Origin: Cyrtodaria siliqua
Lineage: Eukaryota; Mollusca; Bivalvia; Adapedonta; Hiatellidae
NCBI GenBank assembly: GCA_037043455.1
Contig: JAWPHD010011489.1
Location: 1 to 64,000, forward strand
Direction of reading: 5' to 3'
Length of the DNA stretch: 64,000 bases
Position numbers and translations under genes: made by a program. Shown here one piece after another: positions 10,515 through 21,677 of the stretch. Under the pieces are notes generated by a model. The model worked only from the letters and a program-made list of their open reading frames with translations, did not search any database and was not told the DNA's origin. Position 1 is the stretch's first letter, and each line of letters starts with the position of its first letter.

Positions 10515-12285
10515 TGTGCTCATGGAGATGTCGACCGCTGTCATTTCTGCATTACTCACATTTTATGGAGATGTCAACCGCTGTCATTTCTGCATTACTC
10601 CCATTTTCATGGAGATGTTGACCGCTGTCATTTCTGCATTACTCCCATTTTATGGAGATGTCGTCCGCTGTCATTCATGCATTACTCTCATTTTATGGAG
10701 ATGTCGACCGCTGTCATTTCTGCATTATTCCCATTATCATGGCGATGTCGACTGCTGTCATTTCTGCATTACTCCTATTTTCATGGAGATGTCGACCGCT
10801 GTCAATTCTGCATTACCCTCATTTTCATGGAGATGTCGACCGCTGTCATTTCTGTATTTCTCCCATTTTATGGAGATGTCGACCGCTGTCATTCCTGCAT
10901 TACTGTCATTTTCATGGAGATGTCGAGCGCTGCCATTTCTGCATTACTCCCATTATCATGGAGATGTCGACCGCTGTCATTTCTGCATTACTCCCATTTT
11001 CATGGAGATGTTGAGTGGTGTCATTTTTGCATTACTCCCATTTTATGGAGATGTCGACCGCTGTCATTTCTGCATTACTCTCATTTTCATAGAGATGTCG
11101 AGCGCTGCCATTTCTGCATTACTCTCATTTTCATGGAGACGTCGAGCACTGTCATTTCTGCATGACTAACATTTACACAGAGATGACGAGCGCTGTCATT
11201 TCTGCATCACTCCCATTTTTATGGAGATGTCGACCGCTGTCATTCATGCATTACTCTCATTTTATGGAGATGTCGACCGCTGTCATTTCTGCATTATTCC
11301 CATTATCATGGCGATGTCGACTGCTGTCATTTCTGCATTACTCCTATTTTATGGAGATGTCGACCGCTGTCATTCCTGCATTACTCTCATTTTCATGGAG
11401 ATGTCAAGCGCTGCCATTTCTGCATTACTCCCATTATCATGGAGATGTCGACCGCTGTCATTTCTGCATTACTCCCATTTTCATGGAGATGTCGAGTGGT
11501 GTCATTTTTGCATTACTCCCATTTTATGGAGATGTCGACCGCTGTCATTTCTGCATTACTCTCATTTTCATAGAGATGTCGAGCGCTGCCATTTCTGCAT
11601 TACTCTCATTTTCATGGAGACGTCGAGCACTGTCATTTCTGCATGACTAACATTTACACAGAGATGACGAGCGCTGTCATTTCTGCATCACTCCCATTTT
11701 TATGGAGATGTCGAGCGCTGTCATTGCGCATTACTCTCACTTTTACAGAGATGTCGACAGTTGTTATTCCTGCATTACAGTCATTTCATAGAGATGTCGA
11801 GCGCTGTCATTTCTGCTTTACTCTCATTTTCAAGGAGATGTCGAGCGCTGTCATTTCTGCTTTACTCTCATTTTCAAGGAGATGTCGAGCGATGTCATTT
11901 CTGCATTACTCCCATTTTCAAGGAGATGTCGAGCGATGTCATTTCTGCATTACTCCCATTATCATGGAGATGTCGTGCGGTCATTTCTGCATTACTCCCA
12001 TTTTCATGGAGATGTTGTGCGGTCATTTCTGCATTAATCCCATTATCATGGAGATGTCGATCGCTGTCATTTCTGCATCACTCCCATTTTTATGGAGATG
12101 TCAAGAGCTGTCATTGCGCATTACTCTCACTTTTACAGAGATGTCGAGCGCTGTTATTCCTGCATTACTCTCCTTTTCATAGAGATGTCGATCGCAGTCA
12201 TTTCTGCATTACTCTCATGTTCATGGAGATGTCGAGCGCTGTCATTCCTGCATTACTCCCATTTTCATGGAAATGTCGAACATCA
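10515..12285. repeat. 44-bp minisatellite with 481-bp higher-order duplication
   Basis: About 40 copies of a 43/44-bp unit containing ggagatgtcgaccgctgtca followed by tttctgcattactccca. Units with and without one c before atgg account for the 44 versus 43 length. A larger duplication is visible: catgactaacatttacacag begins at 11161 and again at 11642, a spacing of 481 bp (11 units). Units towards the right drift (gagcgctg, gagcgatg, tgcggtc). Long open frames exist in all three forward frames because the unit lacks stops. I regard them as non-coding. Confidence 0.95.
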
Positions 12286-12311
12286 TCCTAACTGTAGCAG
12301 TCCAATAGGCA

Positions 12312-12452
12312 CTTGGTGCCTGGATATCTTAGAATCAGCACCAGACCCTTAGGACAGACCCACAAACATAAATTTAAACATTTACCAATGGAGGTCAGGT
12401 TATGGGTCTGATGATGGTCTGGGGCTGATTCCGAAAGTTCCAGGCGACTGTT
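12312..12452. mobile_element. foldback (MITE-like) element
   Basis: Arms around agaatcagcaccagaccctt (12331-12350) and tggtctggggctgattccg (about 12415-12433) are inverted, with outer extensions gtgcctggatatctt / aactttccaggcgac in complementary arrangement. No coding content. Confidence 0.65.
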
Positions 12453-13224
12453 ACCTAACCAGATGAAAAATGCAAAACTTGCTATTTTCCGACATATAAA
12501 AATAAAAATAAAACAGTTATATACTTACAATATACAGGTGTGGAACAATTCCCCTTCAGAATATTCACTCAAATAAACTCATTCAAATTCTTTGTTTTAA
12601 ATTGCTACAATTTCATTGAAAAATAGTACACTGTTGACAACAGGTACACCTTTGCCTATATAGACACATGATAAGTGGTTATTTATGCAAAAATACCACA
12701 ATTTCTTGAACACATGTGTTTCTAATAGAATAATCTCTGCAGGATACTGCATGATACTGCATCAGATCAAAGGAAATTGCATACTACCTGGTAATAATAA
12801 TTAACTGACCCAGTCAGCAAGATTATCCAGCTTAATTTCCCTCCAAATCTATCATAAATTGTGTTTCTACATGACTGTACACTTATATTATTCTGATATT
12901 AAGAATTAATTATCATTGTCATTTTTTGACTTTTAAATACATGTTATTTAAAGTATGACTGTGCTTAAATTTCAAAGTAGATTTTATATTTGTTAAATTT
13001 GTAGATAGTTCCTATATAATAATTCACAATGACTTAAACTATTAAATTGACTTGTCATCATGATGGTCATGTTAATGCAGAGTAATATTGATATCATTTT
13101 GCACTTGGGACACAATTTTAATTGTTCTGGTTTTAAATGTTGAAGTTATCATGATGTTTGGAATTTAAAAATGTTTTTGCAACACAATAATACATATTTT
13201 GGCTTTTTATATATTTTTTAAATA
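12453..13224. other. AT-rich intergenic interval
   Basis: No gene, RNA or repeat recognised on either strand. Confidence 0.4.
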
Positions 13225-13536
13225 ATTGAATTGAATTGAATGTTGTTTAACGGCTCATCAACACAATATAGGTTATTTAGAGCCGCCCAAGAGAGGGGAA
13301 GGATACATAGGAATCCGGGAACCGTGCCCTACTCTTATATCGAATAGATTCCTATGGTTCTTTAACGTGCTCGCAGGATAGACCGATACTTGGGACCGTT
13401 TACGTCCCCATCCGATGGACGTGGCTAAGCTAGGGAAAGTGTCTTGCCCAAGAACACACCGACGAAACTCAGTGGCACCATGGAGGATTGAACCCGGGGC
13501 CTCCGGTTACAAATCCGCCGTGCTACCGATTGAAAA
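13225..13536 (-). mobile_element. tRNA-derived SINE, family B, copy 1
   Basis: Read on the minus strand from about 13536: a tRNA-like head (cggtagcacggcggatttgt, then a box B-like gggttcaatcc), then gtgttcttgggcaagacact and tcggatggggacgtaaacgg. It continues through a 3' body ending near the direct repeats ttgaattgaattgaatg at 13227-13242. A second copy in the opposite orientation lies at 31826-32012 in intron 3 of the large gene. Confidence 0.88.
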
Positions 13537-13615
13537 AATAAGGTTACACTAAAAGTTTTATACATGTACTTAGAAAAATAACTTGTTAAGTGGTCCTTTG
13601 ACATAAAATCCACAT

Positions 13616-13865
13616 TTAACTTGAGTACATTTTACTTGAGTAATAAGTAACATAGAAGAAATAACAACAATCTGTATAAAGTTTAAGCTTTGTGATGAAG
13701 TTTTGGCGAACAGAGATAAAGCAGATCAGAATGGAAAAGTTTGTCGTGATCTTATGGCGAATAAAGAAACGGCAAATCTGAATTGAAAAGTTTGTGGCGA
13801 TGTTACGGCGTGCAATAAAAAAAATCTGAATGGTAAAGTTTGTCGCAATGTTGTGGCGAACAACA
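13616..13865. repeat. degenerate ~60-bp repeat with ggcgatgtt-like core
   Basis: Three to four diverged units, each containing aaagtttgt(g/c)g(c/t)gat and a following (c/t)ggcgaa. They resemble the units in 9581-10215. The minus-strand open frame over it is a repeat product, not a gene. Confidence 0.55.
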
Positions 13866-16215
13866 AAACAGGTCACCTACCAGAATAATATAGGCCAGCC
13901 ACCTCAAAACATGTCACCCATCATTTGTATATAAACCAACCACTTCAAAACAGGTCAACTACCAGAATAATATAAGCCAGCCACCTCAAAACGTGTCACC
14001 CATCATTTGTATATAGACCAACCAGCCACTTCAAGACAGGTCACCTACCAGAATAATATAGACCAACCACTTCAAAACAGGTTACCTACCAGAATAATAT
14101 AGGCCAGTCACCTCAAAACATGTCACCCATCATTTGTATATACCAACCACTTCAAAACAGGTCACCTACCAGAATAATATAGGCCAGCCACCTCAAAACA
14201 TGTCACCCATCATTTGTATATAGACCAACCACTTCATAACAGGTCACCTACCAGAATAATATAGACCAACCACTTCAAAACAGGTCACCTACCAGAATAA
14301 TATAGGCCAGCCACCTCAAAACATGTCACCCATCATTTGTATATAGACCAACCACTTCAAAACAGGTCACCTACCAGAATAATAAAGGCCAGCCACCTCA
14401 AAACATGTCACCTATCATTTGTATATGGACCAACCACTTCAAAACAGGTCAGCTACCAGAATTATATAGACCAACCACTTCAAAACATGCCATCTAACAT
14501 AATGATATAGACCAACCACTTCAAAACAGGTAACCTACCAGAATAATATAGGCCAGCCACCTCAAAACGTGTCACCCATCATTGGTATATAGACCAACCA
14601 CTTCAAAACAGGTCACCTACCAGAATAATATAGACCAACCACTTCAAAACAGGTCACCTACCAGAATTACATAGACCAACCACTTCAAAACAGGTCACCT
14701 ACCAGAATAATATAGACCAACCACTTCAAAACAGGTCACCTACCAGAATAATATAGGCCAGCCACCTCCAAACATGTCACCCATCATTGGTATATAGACC
14801 AACCACTTCAAAACAGGTCACCTACCAGAATAATATAGACCAACCACTTCAAAACAGGTCACCTACCAGAATAATATAGGCCAACCACCTCAAAACGTGT
14901 CACCCATCATTTGTATATAGACCAGACCCTTCAAAACAGGTCACCTAGCAGAATTACATAGACCAACCACTTCAAAACAGGTCTCCTACCAGAATAATAT
15001 AGACCAACCACTTCAAAACAGGCCACCTACCAGAATAATATAGGCCAGCCACCTCAAAACATGTCACCCATCATTGGTATATAGACCAGACCCTTCAAAA
15101 CAGGTCACCTACCAGAATAACATAGACCAACCACTTCAAAACAGGTCACCTACCAGAATAATATAGACCAACCACTTCAAAACAGGTCACCTACCAGAAT
15201 AATATAGGCCAGCCACCTCAAAACATGTCACCCATCATTTGTATATAGACCAACCACTTCAAAACAGGTCACCTACCAGAATAATATAGGCCAGCCACCT
15301 CAAAACATGTCACCCATCATTTGTATATAGACCAACCACTTCAAAACAGGTCAACAAACCAGAATAATATAGACCAACCACTTCAAAACAGGTCACCTAC
15401 CAGAATAATATAGGCCAGCCACCTCAAAACATGTCACCCATCATTTGTATATAGACCAACCACTTCAAAACAGGTCAACTACCAGAATTATATAGACTAG
15501 CCACCTCAAAACATGTCACCCATCATTTGTATATAGACCAGCCACTTCAAAACAAGTCACCTACCAGAATGATATAGACCAACCACTTCAAAACAGGTCA
15601 CCTACCAGAATTATATAGACCAGCCACCTCAAAACATGTCACCCATCATTTGTATAAAGACCAGCCACTTCAAAACAAGTCACCTACCAGAATAATATAG
15701 ACCTACCACTTCAAAACAGGTCACCTACCAGAATAATATAGGCCAGCCACCTCAAAACATGTCACCCATCATTTGTATATAGACCAACCACTTCAAAACA
15801 GGTCACCTACCAGAATAATATAGGCCAGCCACCTCAAAACATGTCACTCATCATTTGTATATAGACCAGCCACTTCAAAACAGGTCACCTACCACAATAA
15901 TATAGACCTACCACTTCAAAACAGGTCACCTACCAGAATAATATAGGCCAATCACCTCAAAACATGTCACTGATCATTTGTATATAGACCAACCACTTCC
16001 AAACATGTCACCCATCATTTGTATATAGACCAACCACTTCATTCAAGACATGTCACCCATCATTTGTATATAGACCAACAACTTCAAGACATGTCACCCA
16101 TCATTTGTATATAGACCAACAACTTCAAGACATGTCACCCATCATTTGTATATAGACCAATCACTTCAAGACATGTCACCCATCATTTGTTTTTAGACCA
16201 ACCATTTCAAACATG
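13866..16215 (+). repeat. 41-bp satellite array A
   Basis: About 57 head-to-tail 41-bp monomers. Two monomer types alternate irregularly. Type 1 contains aggtcacctaccagaataat then atagaccaaccacttcaaaa. Type 2 contains catgtcacccatcatttgta then tatagaccaaccacttcaaa. They share the ccacttcaaaac segment. The right end (16010-16215) is a run of diverged type 2 units. The array lies about 0.7 kb past the stop codon of the minus-strand gene. The same satellite, reversed, fills intron 1 of that gene (34222-43992). Confidence 0.96.
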
Positions 16216-16911
16216 GTATGTTTATGCACGAACCTTTTTAAGCCACACATCTCATTTCCTATACATGTATATAGATTTACTACAACACATCAATCACATG
16301 TCGCATCACCATCACATACGTTGACCTACTTATGTCCAACCGGATAAGAAATTGGTTATTTTCTTAGAACATTATATAATCTTATACACATTCTTTAACC
16401 TTCATGTATTGAAACTATTTGACAGTCTTAAACCTTTTTGAATAACACCTTGATGAATACCAATACCAAACATAGTTCACTATGCCAATGACCTACTTAA
16501 CATACTTATTCTGGTCAACAAAACTGTAAATCTCAATTCCTAAGACACTGCATGATTAGAGAAACTCTTCAACTTTCTAGAAATACTAAGTAATGCACTG
16601 AAGTATAAAAAAGAGGCCACCGTGAAATGACCTTGACCTACTAAATGAACTTGTTATGATCAACAACTCCTAATTACTTTTCTCAGCCAAGAATCTGCAT
16701 ACGCCTGCAGTGCTCTGGTCTTATATGAAGTAAAATTCACTCATTCAAGATCCTCTTTTATAAAAGATAAACTCTTGAGTACATTTAACTGTCTTTAGTC
16801 ATGCATGATAAGGGGTTTGGTGTCATTCCAAGGCATTTTCCAACAGCATACATCAAGTTTCACAGGTTTTAGTACTATGCGTTTTAAAATATTCAGTTAG
16901 AAGGAGGCTCC
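16216..16911 (-). other. 3' flank / probable 3' UTR of the large gene
   Basis: Downstream of the stop codon at 16912-16914 (minus). I find no clear AATAAA on the minus strand here, so the 3' end of the transcript is undetermined. No other feature recognised. Confidence 0.4.
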
Positions 16912-19900
16912 TCACAGTCCATACTTCTGTTTTCTATCTGCACCTAAAAAGTATAAACACAACAAATATTAATCTAGTCTTGAATTGGACAACTCCACAC
17001 ATTTGAACATTGTTAATTTTTAAGGAATATAGTAATACCTTGACCCGACCACTCTAATACTGAGAAATTTCCTTATAACAAAATCTGATAAATCTGAATA
17101 ATAAATCATCATTACTGTCAATGACAGTTTTTTCCACCAACGTTTCTTGTCATGAATTTGATGTAAACTCACATCTAATCAAGACTGAACAAAGCTTCTG
17201 AAGTAATAAACAAACTGTTGAGTACTTACATAATTTCAAGGACTCGTCTAGAGCTTTATTTTTGGACTTCTGTTCCAACTCTGAACATAGCAAGTCTGCT
17301 TCTGTGTAGCTGATGTTCAATACCTTTGCTGCTATTGCAGCTAGTGCCTCTTTATTGAGCACATGCTCAGTGTACTGCATGGCCAGACTGAAATAAAGTG
17401 ACATTTACATCTTCCAAATTATGTTAAGGTATACAGCGCTAAGAAAAAACAATCCTTTATAACATTAACTATTCTACAGTACAGAACAGTATCTAAGATA
17501 GTTTGTTAAGATACTCAATGGTGATTGGTTATTGAGCAGGCTTTAAACAAGCTATTAATAACTCGGACACCACGTCCTTCAACTGTCATTTTAAACTAAG
17601 TGAAACGTCAGAAAACATTCAAAACATTTTAAAAGCAATGGGATGTTCGAACAAAAAGTTGAAACTGTTAAAATAGGATAAAGCTGTACATTTTCTTCGT
17701 TCGTTGTGGAGAGAGATGGGCTTCAATGTAACTTGTGAGAATTTGTATTATGTTCAATCTCTCAAAATGTGTGTATGCAATGCACAAAAGTCCATCTTGG
17801 ATAAAAAATAAAATATTTCCAGCTGGTTTATATTGTGGGAGAACAAAACCTGGTGTTTTGAAACACATCGAAACATGCATGCGGCCCTTGGTGTCTATAG
17901 TCTTCAAGTACCACCCACCAGGTATTAGTATACTGATATTGATCTGGGAGAATATAAACCCGCTGGAAATATTGTATTTCTTAAATAAAACATCAAATAC
18001 GATCATGCACTTACAACTTATCTTTCTCCATTTCTTTTATAAGCTGTATGTCCTTCATCCCCACAATCTGTCCATGTCTGGAGTATGGTCTGCTGTTAAG
18101 TGTAGGCACATACATAAATAACGGTTTGTTAAGTTGTAGAACAGAAATAAAATTATGTCGAGCTATAGGCATCTTTACATTGTTCAACTTTTCACAACAT
18201 CAAGCTCTAAATAGTTTTAGTAGCAATGGAGCTTCATTTAAAGACAGTTTAGTTGGCTAATTTACACATGTAACAACTAGGGAAGATGATTATATTTTCC
18301 CTAAGAAGTTGCAACTCCATCAGTATCATTTGTTAGATTTTAAACACACGACTGGTTCTATTTATCTTCACGTTAAACCATTATTAAAGAAAGTATCTTA
18401 AACAAATATAGTACCTTGTTTTATCCAGGAAAAATCGACTTTTTACCATATGTTCGACTGATATTACTGCCTGAAAATCCATTTAAATAAAACACAAGTT
18501 ACAGCATTTTAATTTACACGCAAGGCCATGTTTAAATAAAATTACATCTAATTGAATTGTTTAAATGCTATTTTTTAGAAGTTACAAAGAACCAGTATAA
18601 AAATAATCAGGCAAAAATGATTGATAAATAATTCGGAAGATTTCTGTATATAGAAAACAATTTTATTACAGTTTAAAAATTATCGACTGGTCATATATGT
18701 GAAAAGGATATTCTATTATACACAAATAAAATCACTTACAGAAGGGCTAAACAAGATGAATCCATATCCTCTTAAACATAGATTTGTTTTTCTGTTCAAG
18801 AAATCGACATGCCGTTTCCTCCAGGGTACCCTTTTTATGCAAACGAAAAAATGTATACATATTACACATCTTAAATACTATATCACCACAAACACATCTA
18901 CTTCTTTGTAATATTTCTTTCGTTATAACTGCCCTGAATCAATATACATGGTGGATTTATATTTTCTTGAGTATGTATAAACTGTCGGCATATGAACTGG
19001 TCTCTCTGTGTTACACTTTCCTAAATATACATCTGTCCCTATAACTGGTCTAAGTGTGTTATACCTTCTTGGTTAAACATCTGCCCCTATAACTGATATA
19101 TGTGTATTATACCTTCTTGATGATATATGTGTTACTATAACTGGTCTATGTGTGTTGTTCCTTTCTGATTATACGTCTGTCCCTCTAACTGGTCTGTGTC
19201 TGCTATACCTTCCTGATTAAACATCTAACATATAACTGGTTTATGTGTGTTGTACCTTCCTGATTAAACATCTAACATATAACTGGTCTGTGTCTGCTAT
19301 ACCTTCCTGATTAAACATCTAACATGTAACTGGTATATGTGTATTATACATTCTTGATGATATATGTGTCCCTCTAACTGGTCTGTGTCTGCTATACCTT
19401 CCTGATTAAACGTCTAACATACAACTGGTATATGTGTATTATACATTCTTGATGATATATGTGTCACTTTAACTGGTCTATGTGTGCTATACCTTCATAC
19501 ATCTGTCCCTATAACTGGTATATGTGTGCTGTACCTTCCTGATTAAACATCTAACATATAACTGGTATATGTGTATTATACATTCTTGATGATATATGTG
19601 TCACTATAACTGGTCTATGTGTGCTATACCTTCATACATCTGTCCCTCTAACTGGTCTATGTGTGCTATACCTTCCTGATTAAACATCTAACATATAACT
19701 GGTATATGTGTATAATACATTCTTGATGATAAATGTGTCACTATAACTGGTTTATATGTATTATACCTACCTGTGAAGATCAGTATTATATGTCTGAATA
19801 CTGGACCTACCTCTTAGTTGTTCTTTCACCGCTTATTATGTCTTCAATTCTGTTAATTGCCTCTTTAATCTACAAAAAATGTATCAATGCAAAAATAGTT

Positions 19901-21677
19901 CTTAGTAGACAAAACATTTACGGGATTCACTTTCGTTCAATAAGAAACTGATATAATGTTAATTGTATTATTATACACATCTCACAGGCTGTATATTTAA
20001 TTACACGCATAATAATGCTAGAGACTGCAATCATGTGAAAGAAAAGCAACATATGTCGCAGGAGTACTTACATGAAACATTGCTGTATTTCTACAGATGC
20101 AGAAGCCTTCTTCAATATTGCCCTGGAAAAACATTTTGATATACATGTATAAACAAGGGGCTTTGGATGGTTTTCTTTGCAATTTGAAATTAATTAATCT
20201 ATTCTTCTGAGACTGTGTATGGAGGGGAGGGTTATTCAGTATAGTAATAGTATCATTTCTTTAATTTCATCATCAGACAAGTGTATGCCATTCAGTTGTT
20301 GACTTTTCTGTTGATATATACAGTATATATATATATCATATATAAGACAAAATGTATACATTATTTTTATCTTTATAATCAGCTGATGGATGATCTTATT
20401 ACCAGATACATAACCATTATGCAGTTTGAAAATACTCCAAATGAAATGCCGATAAACAGAATCAATAAAAACTGGATGTAAATCTGCATAGTAAGCAGAA
20501 TAGTGTTTGAGGCTAAAGTAGAATTTCACTCAAATCTATAACATAATAGATAAAATAACACATATATTTTCAGTTTAGTTAAAGAACATCAAGAGTAGGC
20601 TTATAATACTTTTGGTATGAATAAACATTAACCTCATCATCACTCCCAGTCTCTTCGAGAACCTTATTCAGCACTGCCATTTCATCCCATGATTCACTAC
20701 TTGGTTCCAATATCTGAAAGCAAATTTAGTTCAAGTCAATCATGAATTACATGTAAGATAGATACTGCATCTAATTTATTCACAAATATTAACCGTCTCT
20801 TGTGGATAGCGCGTTACACTCTAAATCCGGATTTCAATGGTTTGAGCCTCACTCAGTTGCCACTGGGTCACTTCAACGTGTCCTTAAGCAGTACATTTTC
20901 CTATGCATATTTCCCCTTTCTCTGGGGCGGCTCGAAAACCTAAACAATGTGTTCAGAACCCGTAAAATGAAATTCATTTTTTAAAGGCAAGGTTGGGATT
21001 ATTTGACTGGTATTACAAAAGTAAATAAAGATCAGGATACTACTTTAATTTGAATGTTATTTAAATTAAAGTTATCATCTCTGATGACTAAATTCTAAAC
21101 TAAAATTATAAGGATTTAAGAAAAATATGAGTTTACTTCTTGTTTCGACCAATTCACTCTTCTTCTCTTTCTATGACCAAGTTTCACTTTCATGTTGTTT
21201 GTCGACGACACGCCTGAACACTCCTGAAAAACAGTGGAAGGATTATATTTAGCTATATTTCAGGTGCAGAATACTTGTAATGGGTATGCTTGATGCTCTT
21301 CTTCACAAACGTTAGAATGACATACATAACTAGTTCATACTTCCCATGGTGTAACATTTGTTTTTCTATTTACAGACCTCAGTGCGCTTAAGAGCTGCCC
21401 ACTACTGTCTTTGCTTGGTTTTGAGTCCTGGTGGTGGCAGGTTTAATAGAAATATTCACCTTCATCCTTTTTGGCCATGATGTTGTAAACAGTCCCTATT
21501 TTACCTAATATGATGTGCTGACAGGACACACCACTCCACTTATTTTCATCTTTTTTATTAGTCATATCATTTTACTGATGTTACCAAGTCATTTCTGTTT
21601 GACTGTTCCCAGCTGACACTTGTAATTTTGATATCGTCATCAGCTACATCTGTCATGTCCTTCAGTTGTTGAATTAG
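16912..21677 (-). CDS. exons 19-26: unrecognised C-terminus
   Basis: Eight small exons (31, 29, 27, 17, 18, 25, 52 and 9 whole codons) coding residues 1189-1399. Text includes LIQQLKDMTDVADDDIKITS, MKVKLGHRKRRRVNWSKQE, ESWDEMAVLNKVLEETGSDD, NIEEGFCICRNTAMFH, RPYSRHGQIVGMKDIQLIKE and AIAAKVLNISYTEADLLCSE. It ends DRKQKYGL and TGA at 16912-16914. HRKRRR is a possible nuclear signal, and acidic patches alternate with helical segments. I know no family for it. All junctions keep frame, including the split codons Ser1311, Phe1337 and Cys1390. It could be a separate terminal isoform or, less likely, part of a second gene. Confidence 0.65.

Noticed and set aside
10450..12352. Long forward open frames in all three frames
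   Set aside because: These come from a stop-free 43/44-bp minisatellite. The same peptide words recur in every frame according to unit length.
17668..18121. Open frames of 112 and 128 codons on opposite strands
   Set aside because: They lie in intron 24 over a MITE-like inverted repeat and a coding exon in another frame. No domain.
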